Positions 10,989 through 24,100 of a stretch of 45,450 nt of DNA are shown in pieces. The stretch comes from Seison nebaliae. Taxonomy: Eukaryota > Rotifera > Pararotatoria > Seisonacea > Seisonidae. A model generated the notes under the pieces. It searched no databases. It was not told the DNA's origin and saw only the letters and a program-made list of their open reading frames with translations. The number at the start of each line of letters is the position of its first letter. The first letter of the stretch is position 1. The stretch covers positions 1 through 45,450 of the forward strand of contig JALJEE010002225.1 of assembly GCA_023231475.1 (NCBI GenBank), given 5' to 3'. Position numbers and translations under genes: made by a program.

Positions 10989-13379
10989 TTATAAAATATT
11001 TTTCGAAGATGAGTTTAAATTTGTTAATGGATATTTATTATGGTACCATGGTTGTAATGATGGTTTATTGGGCAACCAATCAGAAGTTGGTCTTAGAGAA
11101 TGATAAAATTTCTTTAAATTACATTGAAATAGAAAAAAAGAAACTGAAAGTCTAACTTGTTTGAACGTTTTTCCTGAACTTTTAGTTATTTGTACATATG
11201 CATAAATAAGAATAACCACAACTGGAGAATAACCAATAAACCATCCTAGTCGAATTGCGGATTTTGGATAATGAAAATCACCATAGAACGGTTCAGTTGA
11301 TAAAATTAGATTACCCAGTAAAATACAAAACAATATAATAGGAACAACGTATTTCCACAAAATTTTCCATACAGATCGATATTTAAATTCTCCGTTGAGC
11401 ATTAGAGCGATATCGTCTAAAAATCGATCTATCCCATATATCCAACAAACGACGACACATTCGATTATACAAATTGCGAAGGCCATTATTGTGGCAATAT
11501 ACCAATCTATTAAAGTATACCAATACATACCAGCTTTCGTTACGAATAGCAGAGCGGTGCAAAAAAACAAGCATCCTGTCAATATAGTTACAATGACTTT
11601 TTGTCTACACAACTTTGGCCACTGATCAAACATACCAGATAATACCGTTTCTAACATACCAAACTAAAAATAATTTTTTGAAACTTATATTTAAATTTTC
11701 ATAAATCTATTTTCAATAACTTGGGTGTCGATACCTAACGTGAGTACAGTGAGGAAGAATAAGAGGACCCAAATATGTGGGAAAGGCAAGGTAGCTAGAG
11801 CTTCGGGAAAGACGACAAACGCTAATGCTGGACCTGTTATATGTACCAATATGATAATATATATGATAAATAATAAAAATAATAACCGTTTGTAGCTACT
11901 TGTTCTATCGGTAAGCCAGTCATAAAGGAAATATGACCGAGAGTAGAAAAAAGAGCTAAGCCGCAACAGAATGCTGTTATTGTAACGACAATAGGAATCA
12001 TCAAGGTATAACTTTTTAATTAATTGTTGTAATTTAATAAGAAGTTTAGAAAGAGAAAATATTAAAGAAACCGAATAATATTCACGTTAAAATTGTTGTA
12101 ACTGGATAACGTAATTAGTCCACCCCAACCAGGTCCTAAGGTAAAAAAAATTTGTGTTGCTGCTTCCAACCATACCTATTTAATACAAATAAAGAACTAT
12201 TTATTCTACAAGTAGAAGAACAAACATTTGGATTCAACATTTTCTTCCATTGTGGAATAATATATTTTTTGGCTCCAATAGACGAACCTTCTAAAGTTAA
12301 ACCCCGGATCATTAGGATCATAATAAAAATGAAAGGTGATGTGGCTGTAAACCATGCAACCTTTAGATATTACTGATATCATAAAGAAATAAAATGAAGA
12401 GGAAACCTTTCCTGATGTTTTTACTCCTTTGATGAGAGCCAAGATGCAAATAACCCAAGAGATAGATAAACAGATTAAAAGACCATATGAAAACCCGGAG
12501 AGATCGTAGACACCACTGGATATTTGAAGTATGCGATAACTTTCAACAATTTTATATAAATCAACTAAAGAAGTAAGATAACTGAAAAAATTCATCACTA
12601 GCAGTTTTTCCAATCCCATGCAATGAATTATTCATCAACGAATTAAAATTTGAAATATTTTGAGTTAACATAATTGAAGTATTTGCAGAACAATAATGTT
12701 CGAGTTCAATAAACGTATTTGATTTATTTAAACCCATCTTATAATTACATTCACTTTCTATTAAATTAATTATATTTGATTTAAGCTTTTTCAAATCCAT
12801 TCGATCTATACATTCTCCACTATTATAACTGTGTCCACATTTGGACCATGGAAGTACCTTGTTGAAGATTTCATAAATGAAAAACAAGGAATAGGCCATA
12901 ATCGCGTTGTAGTAAGTCACACAAAGGGCGGATAGAATAACCATTGTCGTTCCAACACCAGTAGCAATTGGACAAAAACACCAGACAGTAGCCGGACTTT
13001 TACCTGAGAATTGACCGAGACACATTTCTAATGTGAATAGAGGAATGCCCCCGATTGCTAATAAAATAATGTAAGGGATGAGGAATGCACCTCCTCCATT
13101 TCTCACACAAATATATGGAAATCTCCAGAGACAACCAATACCAATGGCAAAGCCAAACGATGATAACAAAAATTCAGAATTACCTTAATTGCATAAAAAT
13201 TATTTTTTTTAAAAATATGAAAAAAAACTGGCCCATTCGTCACGTTTTTTAGTTTCTGGTTTGGATTCATCATCTCGATTTGACGAACAAATTGACGGTG
13301 GTCGAACTTGGAACAAAGTTGATGAAGTTAAATCGGTAAGAATTAAACATTCGTTTTCTAAAACTTTCGATTTCTCCAT
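10989..13379 (-). CDS. Na+/Cl--dependent glycine-transporter-like protein (SLC6 family)
   Basis: Sodium-coupled plasma-membrane transporter. Exons in transcript order: 13379-13229, 13183-12583, 12539-12407, 12360-12226, 12175-12072, 12011-11887, 11833-11721, 11663-11157, 11111-10989; introns 43-60 nt, 663 aa. Visible: short cytosolic N-terminus; TM1 [21 protein letters not shown]2-3; large extracellular loop with Cys pair ([13 protein letters not shown]) and several N-glycosylation sequons; TM6 [22 protein letters not shown]8 [26 protein letters not shown]-terminal [11 protein letters not shown]6-TM8 and the tail resemble GlyT1/GlyT2 (SLC6A9/A5) most. Odd: the highly conserved Asn of GLGNVWRFPY, an Na1 ligand in LeuT, is Cys. 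The 45-nt intron at 11112-11156 is a multiple of three without stops and could be retained. Substrate glycine is inferred, not shown. The gene is convergent with ChAT. Confidence 0.88.
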
Positions 13380-15197
13380 TATTTGTGGTGTAAGAGGTGG
13401 ATTAAATCGTTTAATTTAAATTTAGAAATGAAATAAATTTAATAAAAGTTGTATGAGCGAAGTTTTGTGTATAAAAAAAATATTCTTACACAAATTTCTT
13501 CACATTAGTTACCTAAACTTATTTTACTAGGTAATAGATAATAATCATTTATTTCTATTGAACATTTATACTTGTGATAAATTAATGAATGACGTTTCTT
13601 TTTATGCTTATTCTATATCTATAAAAAAATCAGCAAAAAACTTTCAGTTGTGAAGATTTTCAACTGATTTTTTAAAGGTTTTTTTAACTAATCAATTTTT
13701 TATAAAGTAATTTTAGGAAATATCGATCCTAGGAAAATATTTTGTATATAGTTAAAAAGAGCTTGAATAGGGCTACAGGATAATGTAAAAACTTTTAAAT
13801 TTTCAAAAATCGGGAATACTCGAGCAATCGAGAATTTGGTTTTTTAATCGAGAATTTTGATGTGCAATAAGAAAATATCAAACATATTTACATAACTGCA
13901 TTTTGTATACGGAGTCTACCAAACGTCCGTCTACCAAATGACCTTGACTCCACGTCTACAGTATAGCATTGGATACGGGAGGAGTCCCGACGCCACAAAT
14001 ATGAGGTATGATCAAGATGTTTGACGGATTTCGCTAATATTACCATATCATCTGCATGAGCGAGCATAGTTTAAGCGAAACAGGAGACTGTCGATTGTGA
14101 CCTGATAAGTGCGAAGACCGATCCTTGTCTGATGCCGTTGTTGATGAAGAAGACATAACCGGACGAATGGCCGAGTAGAACGGAACCATATGAATGGAAG
14201 CAGAGCTGCTGGATGAACGGTATGGCAGTAGATTCCACTCCTTTGGCTGTGAAGCGCTCCAGTGTGGGAGCCATATTCTCCGTGTTGAAGGCCGTAGACG
14301 CATCTAGGAAGAGAGCGACGCCTATCGGTATAAAATAGACAATTGAGTAGTACGAGAAGAAGATGAACGACTCTATCAATAGGACGCCATATCATTTGGA
14401 ACGTTAAAGAGTAAAATGATGTGCGATATTTGGCGAGAATGAGACGTTGGATTAAGCGAAGGAGAAATGAGGAGATAGATATCGTCCTTTAGGTCAAAAA
14501 ATATAGTCAACGGTTAAAAAGTTATATTTATCAGTTATAGTCAATTCAAAAATAATTTTTATTTGACTAAACTGGTGTAACGAGTACGATCACGATTTAT
14601 TTAGAACAACTGAATTATAAAATATAAATATGAATGTGAGTTCTTCGACCCTTTCTTCTCAAATGATCTTTTCTTTTATAGTCGTCCCTCGTCACTTTCT
14701 TTACACGATCTTTCTTTTTTCACATACTCTCTTCTCTTTATTTCTTTCGCTTTCTCTTTTCTCATCTTCTTCTTTAGATCCTCTAAGCCACCTCCATTAC
14801 ACTGGTTTGGACAGAAAATTTTAGAAAGAAAATTTAATTTCATTTATTAAAATAAAGAAACACTAATACAAATTAAGTTTATTGTTATTCTCCTCGTAAT
14901 TAATATACACGATTAGTAGATGAAATGTGTATTAATTGTGTATTATTTGAATTAAAAAATTCATCAATGTATATGTTAATCATGAATGATGTAAAATGAA
15001 GATTATGATAATTTGTCACTAGATTAACAGTGAATTATTGGATATTAATAGAATGTTATATACAGGAAACATTGATAAGAAATAATAAAACAATCTGGTG
15101 ATGGGGAATCGAATGTTGAGCAATAAAGAAGAAGAAGTAGGATTAGAAAATCGAAAACTGAAAAAATGATCTAATGAAAATAGAAACAGATGAATCA
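13380..15197. other. Spacer with a LINE relic between SLC6 and DLG genes
   Basis: Contains no intact gene. It holds the 5' flank of the SLC6 gene, the degenerate reverse transcriptase fragment at about 13980-14470 and the 3' end of DLG, with minus-strand poly(A) signal candidates TTTATT at 14843 and 14878. An open frame at 14630-14824 on + is pyrimidine-rich low-complexity sequence. Confidence 0.5.
13980..14470 (-). mobile_element. Degenerate non-LTR (LINE) reverse transcriptase fragment
   Basis: The minus strand encodes diverged but recognisable reverse transcriptase blocks: VALFLDASTAFNTENM (the F-x-D-x-x-x-A-F palm motif), then GIRQGSVFALI (the RQG block), and HADDMVILAKS, equivalent to the catalytic YADD box. 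All three are in one frame, but a TAA stop separates RQGS from HADD, and the spacing between them is shorter than usual. Sequence upstream of the palm motif (14380-14470) continues only in other frames. No endonuclease, second ORF or poly(A) tail was identified. GC content is visibly higher than in flanking DNA, which fits an inserted element. It is a dead, truncated copy; the clade cannot be assigned from this fragment. Confidence 0.8.
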
Positions 15198-18100
15198 TTA
15201 AGTTCCATTTTGATCATTTCTTATCATGTTCTTACTTGTCGATCTTCGATAATTTTTAGTTTTATCGACATTGATCTGCATTTCTTTCTCAGCATTAGTA
15301 ACTTCACCGGCTAATAATTTTGAGTTGCTACTTTTGCTGATAAGTTTCTTTGATTTATCGGAAGACGTTTCATTTGTTTGAAGTTGCTCTTGTGATGTAG
15401 GAGATGTTGGTATCCACATCGCCTGTTGATTCCCCAGATTGTGAATAATTGCTTTCGTTGTGCGTAAGAGTAACGGATATTCCATATCGGTGTTAAGAAT
15501 CGCTGAAAAAGAACTGCCAAACTCTTGCTCTAAATTTAGCATTTGACGATATTGTTTTCTTGCATCTTCGCTCTTCAATCGATTATTCAACTTCCTTAAA
15601 TTAATTATTCAAATATCAAATTATCAATTCTAAAAATTTGTCTACTAACAAAAGACTTGATACGCTTGTTGGTTTAATATAGATTGAGATGGGGAAGCGC
15701 ATAGCTGCCTGTAATCTACGGATAGCATGTCCACTAACATCGAGTACCGCATGTTTATTCTTTAATCTCAATGAATAAATGATATTATGATATATATATT
15801 AACTTGTTGAATGACATTTTCAACACTCTGTAAACTAGTTCCATAAAGATTTCCTTTAAATTGGCCGGCCTCGATGAAGCATAAGTTTGCTATATCCTCC
15901 TCCATTTTCTCACGACTATTGACAAAATAGTAATCTTTTCCATGAAGTTCATCTTCACGTTTTGGTCTGGTAGTATCTTTATAATTTGATTGTTGAAATG
16001 AAATACGAATTATATTAATGATATTAATTGAATACTAACGAGGGATACATGACCGAAATTTATACGGTTCACTCGCGATTAAATCGTCATTTAGTTGATC
16101 TCTCATTGCACCAAGAATAATTATCGGCTGAATCATACCTGTAAAAAAATGGAATGTTAAACACACCAGATAACAAGAAAATGTTAACATGATTGCTTTG
16201 TCACAATTTCATATGACATAATGGTATTGTCATTTGGATCTAGTTTCATTAAAAGAAATTTAGTGTTGAATTTTTCAAAATTTTTTAACAAAAAAAAACC
16301 TTCAATCTGATTTTTAACTTCATTCGTATTATTCGGTTCGTCCAATAAATTCTGTTGAGATTTTCTTGATAAACTCAAAGTAAAACGAGAGCCAAATGTC
16401 GATTTTTTCGTCTTTGTTTTCGTTTCTTCATCATTTCCATTCGTCTGACAATTGTTGTTATTATTTCCATTCAGATTACCATTCATATTAATAGTATTAC
16501 TATTGTTATTGATGTTGTTGTTAGATTTGTTGTGACCAGATTTAAATCCAACACGTCTTCTTCTTGCCTTCTCTTTTCTTTCTACACGTTGTGCTGATGG
16601 TATAATACCCATGGTTAATGACGAATTTGAGGAAATGGTTGATGCAGATGAGACACTATTGTCATATGAACTATTCCCACCAACTGCCATATTAGCCAAT
16701 TGATTGTCATCTGGAATAACGTTCAATACTCTCTTAGCTTGCCACCATTCAATATCAGCCGCATTAGTAACATGTAAAATATCTCCATAATGGAATGAGA
16801 GACCGCGGCCTGGTATACCGGCATCCTTTCCCGGATCATAATCGAACAATGTTCTAAAAAGTTCATAAGAATCAAATAAAATTTCTTCTCTAATTATACA
16901 AAATTTTAACTTGACATAGAATGATCGTTTTTGTGATGTTTTCAAACTACCCATACTGGCCCATGATACTATTGGTTCAATGATTCTTTCTTTATATTCA
17001 TCGACATCTGTCAAATTAGAAGAAGAAACATTTTTCAATTAACAACGATAATTGATGATTTCAAGGTAAGAAATTAAAGATGTTTGTTTAAAGAAAGATG
17101 TAAGACAATTTTAGAAAACAAAACAAAATTATACTCGATTGGAGAATTTGAATAGAAATGACTTAGGAAATGATGGATCTTATATTATTCATAATCATAA
17201 TAATATTATGAAGATATAACATCAAAAATATGAATTGGAATGATATGCAATCTCTTAAACTATTCATATTTTCGTTGTTCCCATCTATTACTTCCGGCTA
17301 TTCATCATTCGAATAATATCTCTGGACTGGAATGAATATGAAGAAGAGAATTATTTTAATATCACCAGATACCGTCAGATAAAAAAATTCCAATTATTTC
17401 TTAGAGAATGACGGGATTTATTTACAAATAGTGGAAAATATATCAGATGTATGCAACATCTTTTTGGCATTATTAGAAATTAAGATTCTTTATGAATTAT
17501 CATCATTGATTAATCAATCGAAGGAAATATCCTTCAACATTTCAAACCGTACATTTCCTTCCCAATAACGAATGAATCTCATACTTTTAATCAAAAGCGA
17601 AATCAGGACGAGTATGATATGTGATTTGGTCATTAGAAAAGTGTGATACAATATGGTGCGACTGCACATAAAAATACAATAGACACCAATGTTGACCTTA
17701 TATGTGAGAATGAAATATCATCTAAAACTATTAAAAAAAAAGGATTTTACATAATACACATGATAATTGTACAATATAACTATTCATATGTAATAATAAT
17801 TGAATATGAATATTAATTATAGTTAACTTACTCAATTGTCTTTATAATCGAATTAGAAGAAGAAAGAGGAAGATAGTATCATAGTGATTTTATTGGAATA
17901 AAAGAATAATTTAAAAATTTTCTCATTTGAAAAGACAATATTCTTCTAAAATTCATCATCTTCCTGTTGTTTGGCGTCTTATTAAACATTAATTGTTCGA
18001 TTTGAATTCGATCAACACGAGCAAGAAATCAATAGGAACTTCCTGGAAACATTTAGAACTATTTTAATTCTTCACAATTCAGATCAATTAATCAGATAAT

Positions 18101-21100
18101 AGAGTTTATTATGAATAAATTTATGTTACTGTTTCTCTGTTAAACATTTCGATAATTTTTTTCAGAAATACCACACAAAATCAAGACAATAGACACTTGT
18201 TTGAATGAGAAAACACTTGAACTGCAATTTCCTGGTGTAGCAATTGAGGAGATGAAGAGAAAATTATAAGGAAATAATTATTATATGGCAAACGTAATAG
18301 AAGAACTTGAATAATGAAACGAATCACATACAATACATTGCCAAGAAATAAATTGATTTGATTTACTTATTTCCCATTGTGAACTACTGCTATTCATATT
18401 CTCGAACAACGCGAAATTTCTTCCAAACATTTGTTAATTTTGTTCTTCTCCTATTCATAATTATTCAACATTCTATTGACCATTTATTATTTATATATCA
18501 TAAATAAGAAATTAAGACGAACAAATTATGAATATTAACAGAAATAACAAGAAGTTTTTTTTAAAAGAAAATAAATATTTCATAGAATTTCTGAAAATTT
18601 TCTTAAATTGTTGTTCCCAATGAATAATAAGAGTAGTTATTCGCATTATAGACTTCGAATGTATCTGGTATTATATCAAGTTATAAACAGTTATCAATCT
18701 CAATTACTGAAACTTTATACTTTGAAAATGATAGATGAAAGCTCAAGTGCTTATTAAGCTTAACTAGTGGATACAAATTCAGCGGCTATTAAAATTATAA
18801 TGATTCAAATTATGTTAACAGTTGTATAGATACAGAATAACTATTATATAGCTTACTTATGTTAATGCAATTCAAAAAAGATTGTGCAAAGTGAGATTTG
18901 GAAGTAAGATGGGAGGAAATTGTTGAGGTATTATGGTGGATGTTAGACTTTGTATTATTGAGAATGAGTCAGTTATATTGCTAAAAGTCAAAGAAACGAA
19001 TTACTATTCTATTAAAAACGAAACACTATATGAACGAGTGAAGACGAAGAAGAATTTTGGAAATATCATACTTTATTTTCCGTTAGGAAGAGAAAATATT
19101 ATTTTTTATTTACAATCATAGTTTCTTTACATGTGTCATAGCGAGACTTCAATTTATAGAAATATATGATGTGACTAATATATAAATGCTGTGGCTCTTC
19201 ATTTTTTGGTGACATCTAATTCAATCTCTTTTTTCCTTTTACAATGAAAATTTATTTTCTCCGGTTTGCTGTCTTTGTCGAGTTACGACGTCTCTCTTCT
19301 TCTCTTATCGGCCTAGTATTCCATTGGTGTTTCCTTTATACTTGAATTGTCCTTTTATTCAAACTTCCCTTTTAAACTTGAGGGTAGCCCTCTCGCCTTA
19401 CGCAAGTATAACATGATTCTATAAGTGAAGACATTGGATGTCAATTCGAAAGAGCAATTCTGTCCCCTCATATTAAGATGAATTATTTTGCTTTTCAGTC
19501 TTTATACTGTATTAATGACGATGTATAATGATGATAATCATCACCATAATTATGAAAATGAGGATGATAAGCAGGAACTGATGCTTTATATTTATTACAA
19601 AAACATTCATTCTTCAAAATTAACTTTCATTTAATGAATTGATAATTTTCGAATGATAATTTATTCTTTGGTTTTCTCTCGATATAAGACGAAAATAAGA
19701 TGCAACTGATTTATAGTCAACATCGATGAACTATCATTTTTCCACCATCTCATTCTTTTGATGCCAAAGTTATAATAATTAATAATGATATATTTTTCCT
19801 CCATTAAGTCCGTTCTCGATATTATTATGATTATATCATACTATCTTAATACTACATATCTTGTATATTCTCCTTCCTCTCATCGAAGAAATTTATCTTC
19901 CATCAACAACATATTCCTCTTCCACTTACTTATTCCAGTAATTTCTAATGATTATTAGATTAGACAGATAACTGTTACTCATTTGCTTCTCTTTCGACAT
20001 TTGCAGTGACACATTTTTCGAGTAATCTACTTCCAACATTAAATAAACCAGTAAATGTCCATCAATTATATTTATCACCAACCGGCCGACTTATCATTAA
20101 ACTTGATAAACATTCTTATGGAATATTAAGATGATAAATGATAACTACATTTACATATCATCATTCAACGACGATTAAACATTCGAATCGTCTATTACGA
20201 TCGTTCTATAATATCTTTATTTTCGATGATTACATTTTGTTAGTCGTTGTACTCGACTGAAAAAAATATCTAAACTTTTTTTCAATGTGCATTTGTCCGA
20301 TTATTTTATTTGAATACCGTCATACTTCGAGAAGTATTATAATACTATTATATAATACATTTTTTCTTACCTAATCGTCTTAGCAAATATTAATAATATT
20401 AAAATAGTGACGCGTTTCATCTTTTACGAATGGTAACGAATTGTGATTTCTTTGGGTGTTACTTCGATGAAATTAATTTCGATTTGTTAAAGAAATGAAA
20501 TACAATTGAAATTCATTAAGTCAATTGAAAGATGGAGTAGTTGTTAAAGAATAAAAGATAAAAAAAAAGAATTTCACAAAATAAATAATAAACGAGAAAC
20601 AGTATTTTTGTGTTTAGTTTATTTCCTCATCGAAATCGGAAGATGTTTGAATAACACTCATTCTCATTCGACCATCACAACAATTTCCCATTCGGCATTA
20701 ATTGGAATTAAATCCATTAACTAATCAACATTATTTGCAATATGTAGTATTTGTTGAAACGATGAAATGTTTGCCTTCAGATTGATGTTAGATCAATAAC
20801 AAGATTCTCCAACTGCTAAAACATTTCTAAAAGGTACTTAAATATTCTGAAGGAGAATTATCAATTACATCAGATAATAATTATCAGTCAAATAGAAAAT
20901 CCTTCAGAACTCTCTTCTATCTTCCACATCGTCGACGAACAATTTTGGAAATGATATTATACAATTTTTTTCGTCATACTCAATAGACAAATCTTTTCTT
21001 ATATATTTTATTGAAATAACAATTTCTACACGTATTTTCGTCTCTCCCTTCTTGTGCGATAAACGCAATCAAAACTCCGCATAATTATCGTCCGAATTGC

Positions 21101-24100
21101 TTCAGAAGACATCAGACCAAAGCCGAATTATAATAAATGAACAAAATTCATAATCATTACGCAGCATACTAAAAAAGCAATAGAAATAATAAGAAGTATC
21201 AGCTTTCCTTCATTTTTCGTAACAGAATAATAATTATACTTCTTATGTCAACACGAGATAATTAACATGGTGTATGTCAATTGAATAATTCTTGTAAGAT
21301 AATTAATACAATATTAAATGAGTCATTCTCCAGTGTTAGAACGGAGAATGATATGTTTCTATTTATGATCATTTCTTTTTAACCGAATGCCAAATGAATA
21401 AAAAACTTATATGATTATATCGGTAACGATAAATGACACAAATCGATGAATTTCAATATTCTTCTCATTCCCAATCGTCAACCAACGAGTCAACCAATTG
21501 AATATAAGAATGTCTCACAATAATTTATATTCACATATTAATAATTTTCGTTACCATATGGTAACTTTAAGAGATTGTTAGTGAATCATGTGAATTAGGC
21601 TTAAGATCTCTATAGAACGAACGAAAGATGCTAAAAACTAATCTTTCGAATTCTGTACGTGAACCTTCTTCAGAGAAACTGGTTTGATTCATATGTTCTT
21701 GTTGAATAAACCGAGAGATATTGCTAAGTATTGTAAGCTTCATGTGTCTTAAATAGGTATAACCAGTAAGTATAGCAATGATAATAATAAGCTGTTTAAA
21801 AGTTATGGCGATAACTATTAAGAAATAATACTTTCGAATGTAGCAGTCTCAATAAAAATAATCGATAACTCATTATTCGTTAGTTATGGAAGATAACCTG
21901 ACATTTATAAGGAGAATGTAAAATTAACAATAATTATTTTCATAACTAGATATAACGTATTGTTAAATGTTTGCTAGTCAAGAGCGAGATAGAAGAAATT
22001 TGTAAGGAATTTTTTTAGAAAACAATTATTCTTCATTCTAATGCCAAAACTATGGAAAATAATTATAGAAATTTCGATAATTACGAGAGAAAGAAAATAT
22101 TTTACAATCTTACGAAATTCTGCCTTACAATGTCACTAAATACGGGAATTAATTTCAAGCATCTTTTTCCTCATGAACGATGTTGTTCCTACCTAATAGT
22201 TATTCTATTTTTGATGGTCATTATACTCTAACGATATGCCTCCAACATTACCTAGAAGAAATATTGAAGAACAATTAAATTTCGACGGAAATGTATCTGA
22301 TGTACCGAAATGGTTTTTCTGGAAATATCAGTATTTTAAGAGTGCATGAATTATTCAACCTTCTTCCATTGCATACATAGTTAATTCATAAATCGCGACC
22401 CTTCAAATTGCCAAAATTGGCTTTCGACAGCAATGAAGAGAATAGAAACAACAAATATGAATAATACCCTCCAGCATCGATGCAGATGAATAGTAGACGG
22501 AGCGAATGTTTGAAGACAAGTTGAAAGATAATTGAGAAAAATGGAATGGAGTGAAAAGATGGAATAAACGAAGAAGAAAATTAATGTTCCTGCAACATGA
22601 GAAATATTAGGAAATCTTTCTGACATAATTAGGGGAGAATAATCGTACCATAAGTCCATCCTTTGCAGGAATTTTCAGACGAATGTTCACCAAATCAATC
22701 GAATATTATTCGAAGTTATTAGAATTGGACGCGATTAACTGATATTAAAAAGACGAATGAAAGTTGAATACAAACCTTTTCCTTTATGTTCCACGAAAAG
22801 TTTCAGAATTACTGTCATTTCTCCAATAATGTCTTGTATATTAGACGGTGGGATATTAGTTATTTCCTCGCCGTTAATGCGATGAACTTTGTCACCGACA
22901 CTTAAGTTTCCTATTTGGTCGTAAAATTCTGAAGAGAATCGAACGAAATAAAATATCTAACCATCTATGAGGACCATATATTTGTTGCGTAATTTGGATA
23001 TAGAATAACATTTCTTCTTGTCGTCCCAAAACAAAACAAAAGGAAGTTTCGTCGGATGCAAACGACGAAGTTCGACTGATTCCAACATATTATTCTTATT
23101 ACTACTTGCTCTCTCATTATTCATTCTAGTGTCACCGTTAACATTATAGTTGGATGAGAAAGATGTCCTAATAGAAAAAAGGAAGAGAATTTGGATGGAG
23201 ACTTAAGTAATAGAAAAACAAAACTTTTCTTTATTCGAATTCGGTGATGTTAATGATGAGTGATTAGTTTCATCATTTATACTATTCCAATCATTATATG
23301 CGACATCACTAGCTGCACTCATGTTGGGTGATGAAGATGAAGTAACATCATTAGGATTGGAATTATCCTTCTCGTCATGATATATTGTCGGTGTGAATTT
23401 TTGTTTTGGTTCATCGTCTTTTCTTTGTTCGCTGATCATATCTTTCGGATTGGAATCTAATAACATTCCCATTGATCGATGGTGATTCCTTTGCGAAATG
23501 AAATTGTCATTTCCATTGAAATTATTTGATTCAGGGAAAGATGTCGTCATATTATATAGTTGTCGCTGACGATATTCGTCATCATCAACAGCCGCAATTA
23601 ATGTTCCGAGACTCTTGCCGTTCGATTCTCCATCTAATTTCTTTTCCGAATTCAATTTTTTCAAATTATTCTCAACCATCGCTGTACTGATAGTATTGGT
23701 CATGATTGATGTGGAAGTCGATGATGAATTAGCATCAAGTTGACTTAAATAATTGGACGATGGATATTTCATTGGTAATGTTCTTTCATTCGTCTTACTT
23801 ATCGGATTTAAATCATATTGATTATTCACATTATCATTATATAATTGACCTGTCGATTGAGGTGCTGCATTTACCATTTGATTCTGTTGGGGATTATTTA
23901 TCGGTGTTTGAATCGCTGATGTCAAATTATAATCTATTACATCATTGTTCAATGGTATATTTCCATTTAAATAATTTGTATTATTATTATGATTTTTAAT
24001 CATTTCTGCGTTGTTGTTATTGTTGATGTTGGTGTTGTTGTTGGAGAATTTATTATGATGAAGACGAATTGACGACATCCGATTTTTTCCTATTAGTAGC

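Noticed and set aside
14630-14824. 64-codon plus-strand Ser/Phe/Leu-rich frame
   Set aside because: Produced by a pyrimidine-rich low-complexity run.
18933-19121. 62-codon plus-strand frame
   Set aside because: Intronic on the opposite strand, AT-rich, no motif; chance frame length.
22381-22659. 92-codon minus-strand frame with hydrophobic stretches
   Set aside because: It lies within the large DLG intron, lacks splice-compatible context and resembles no family.
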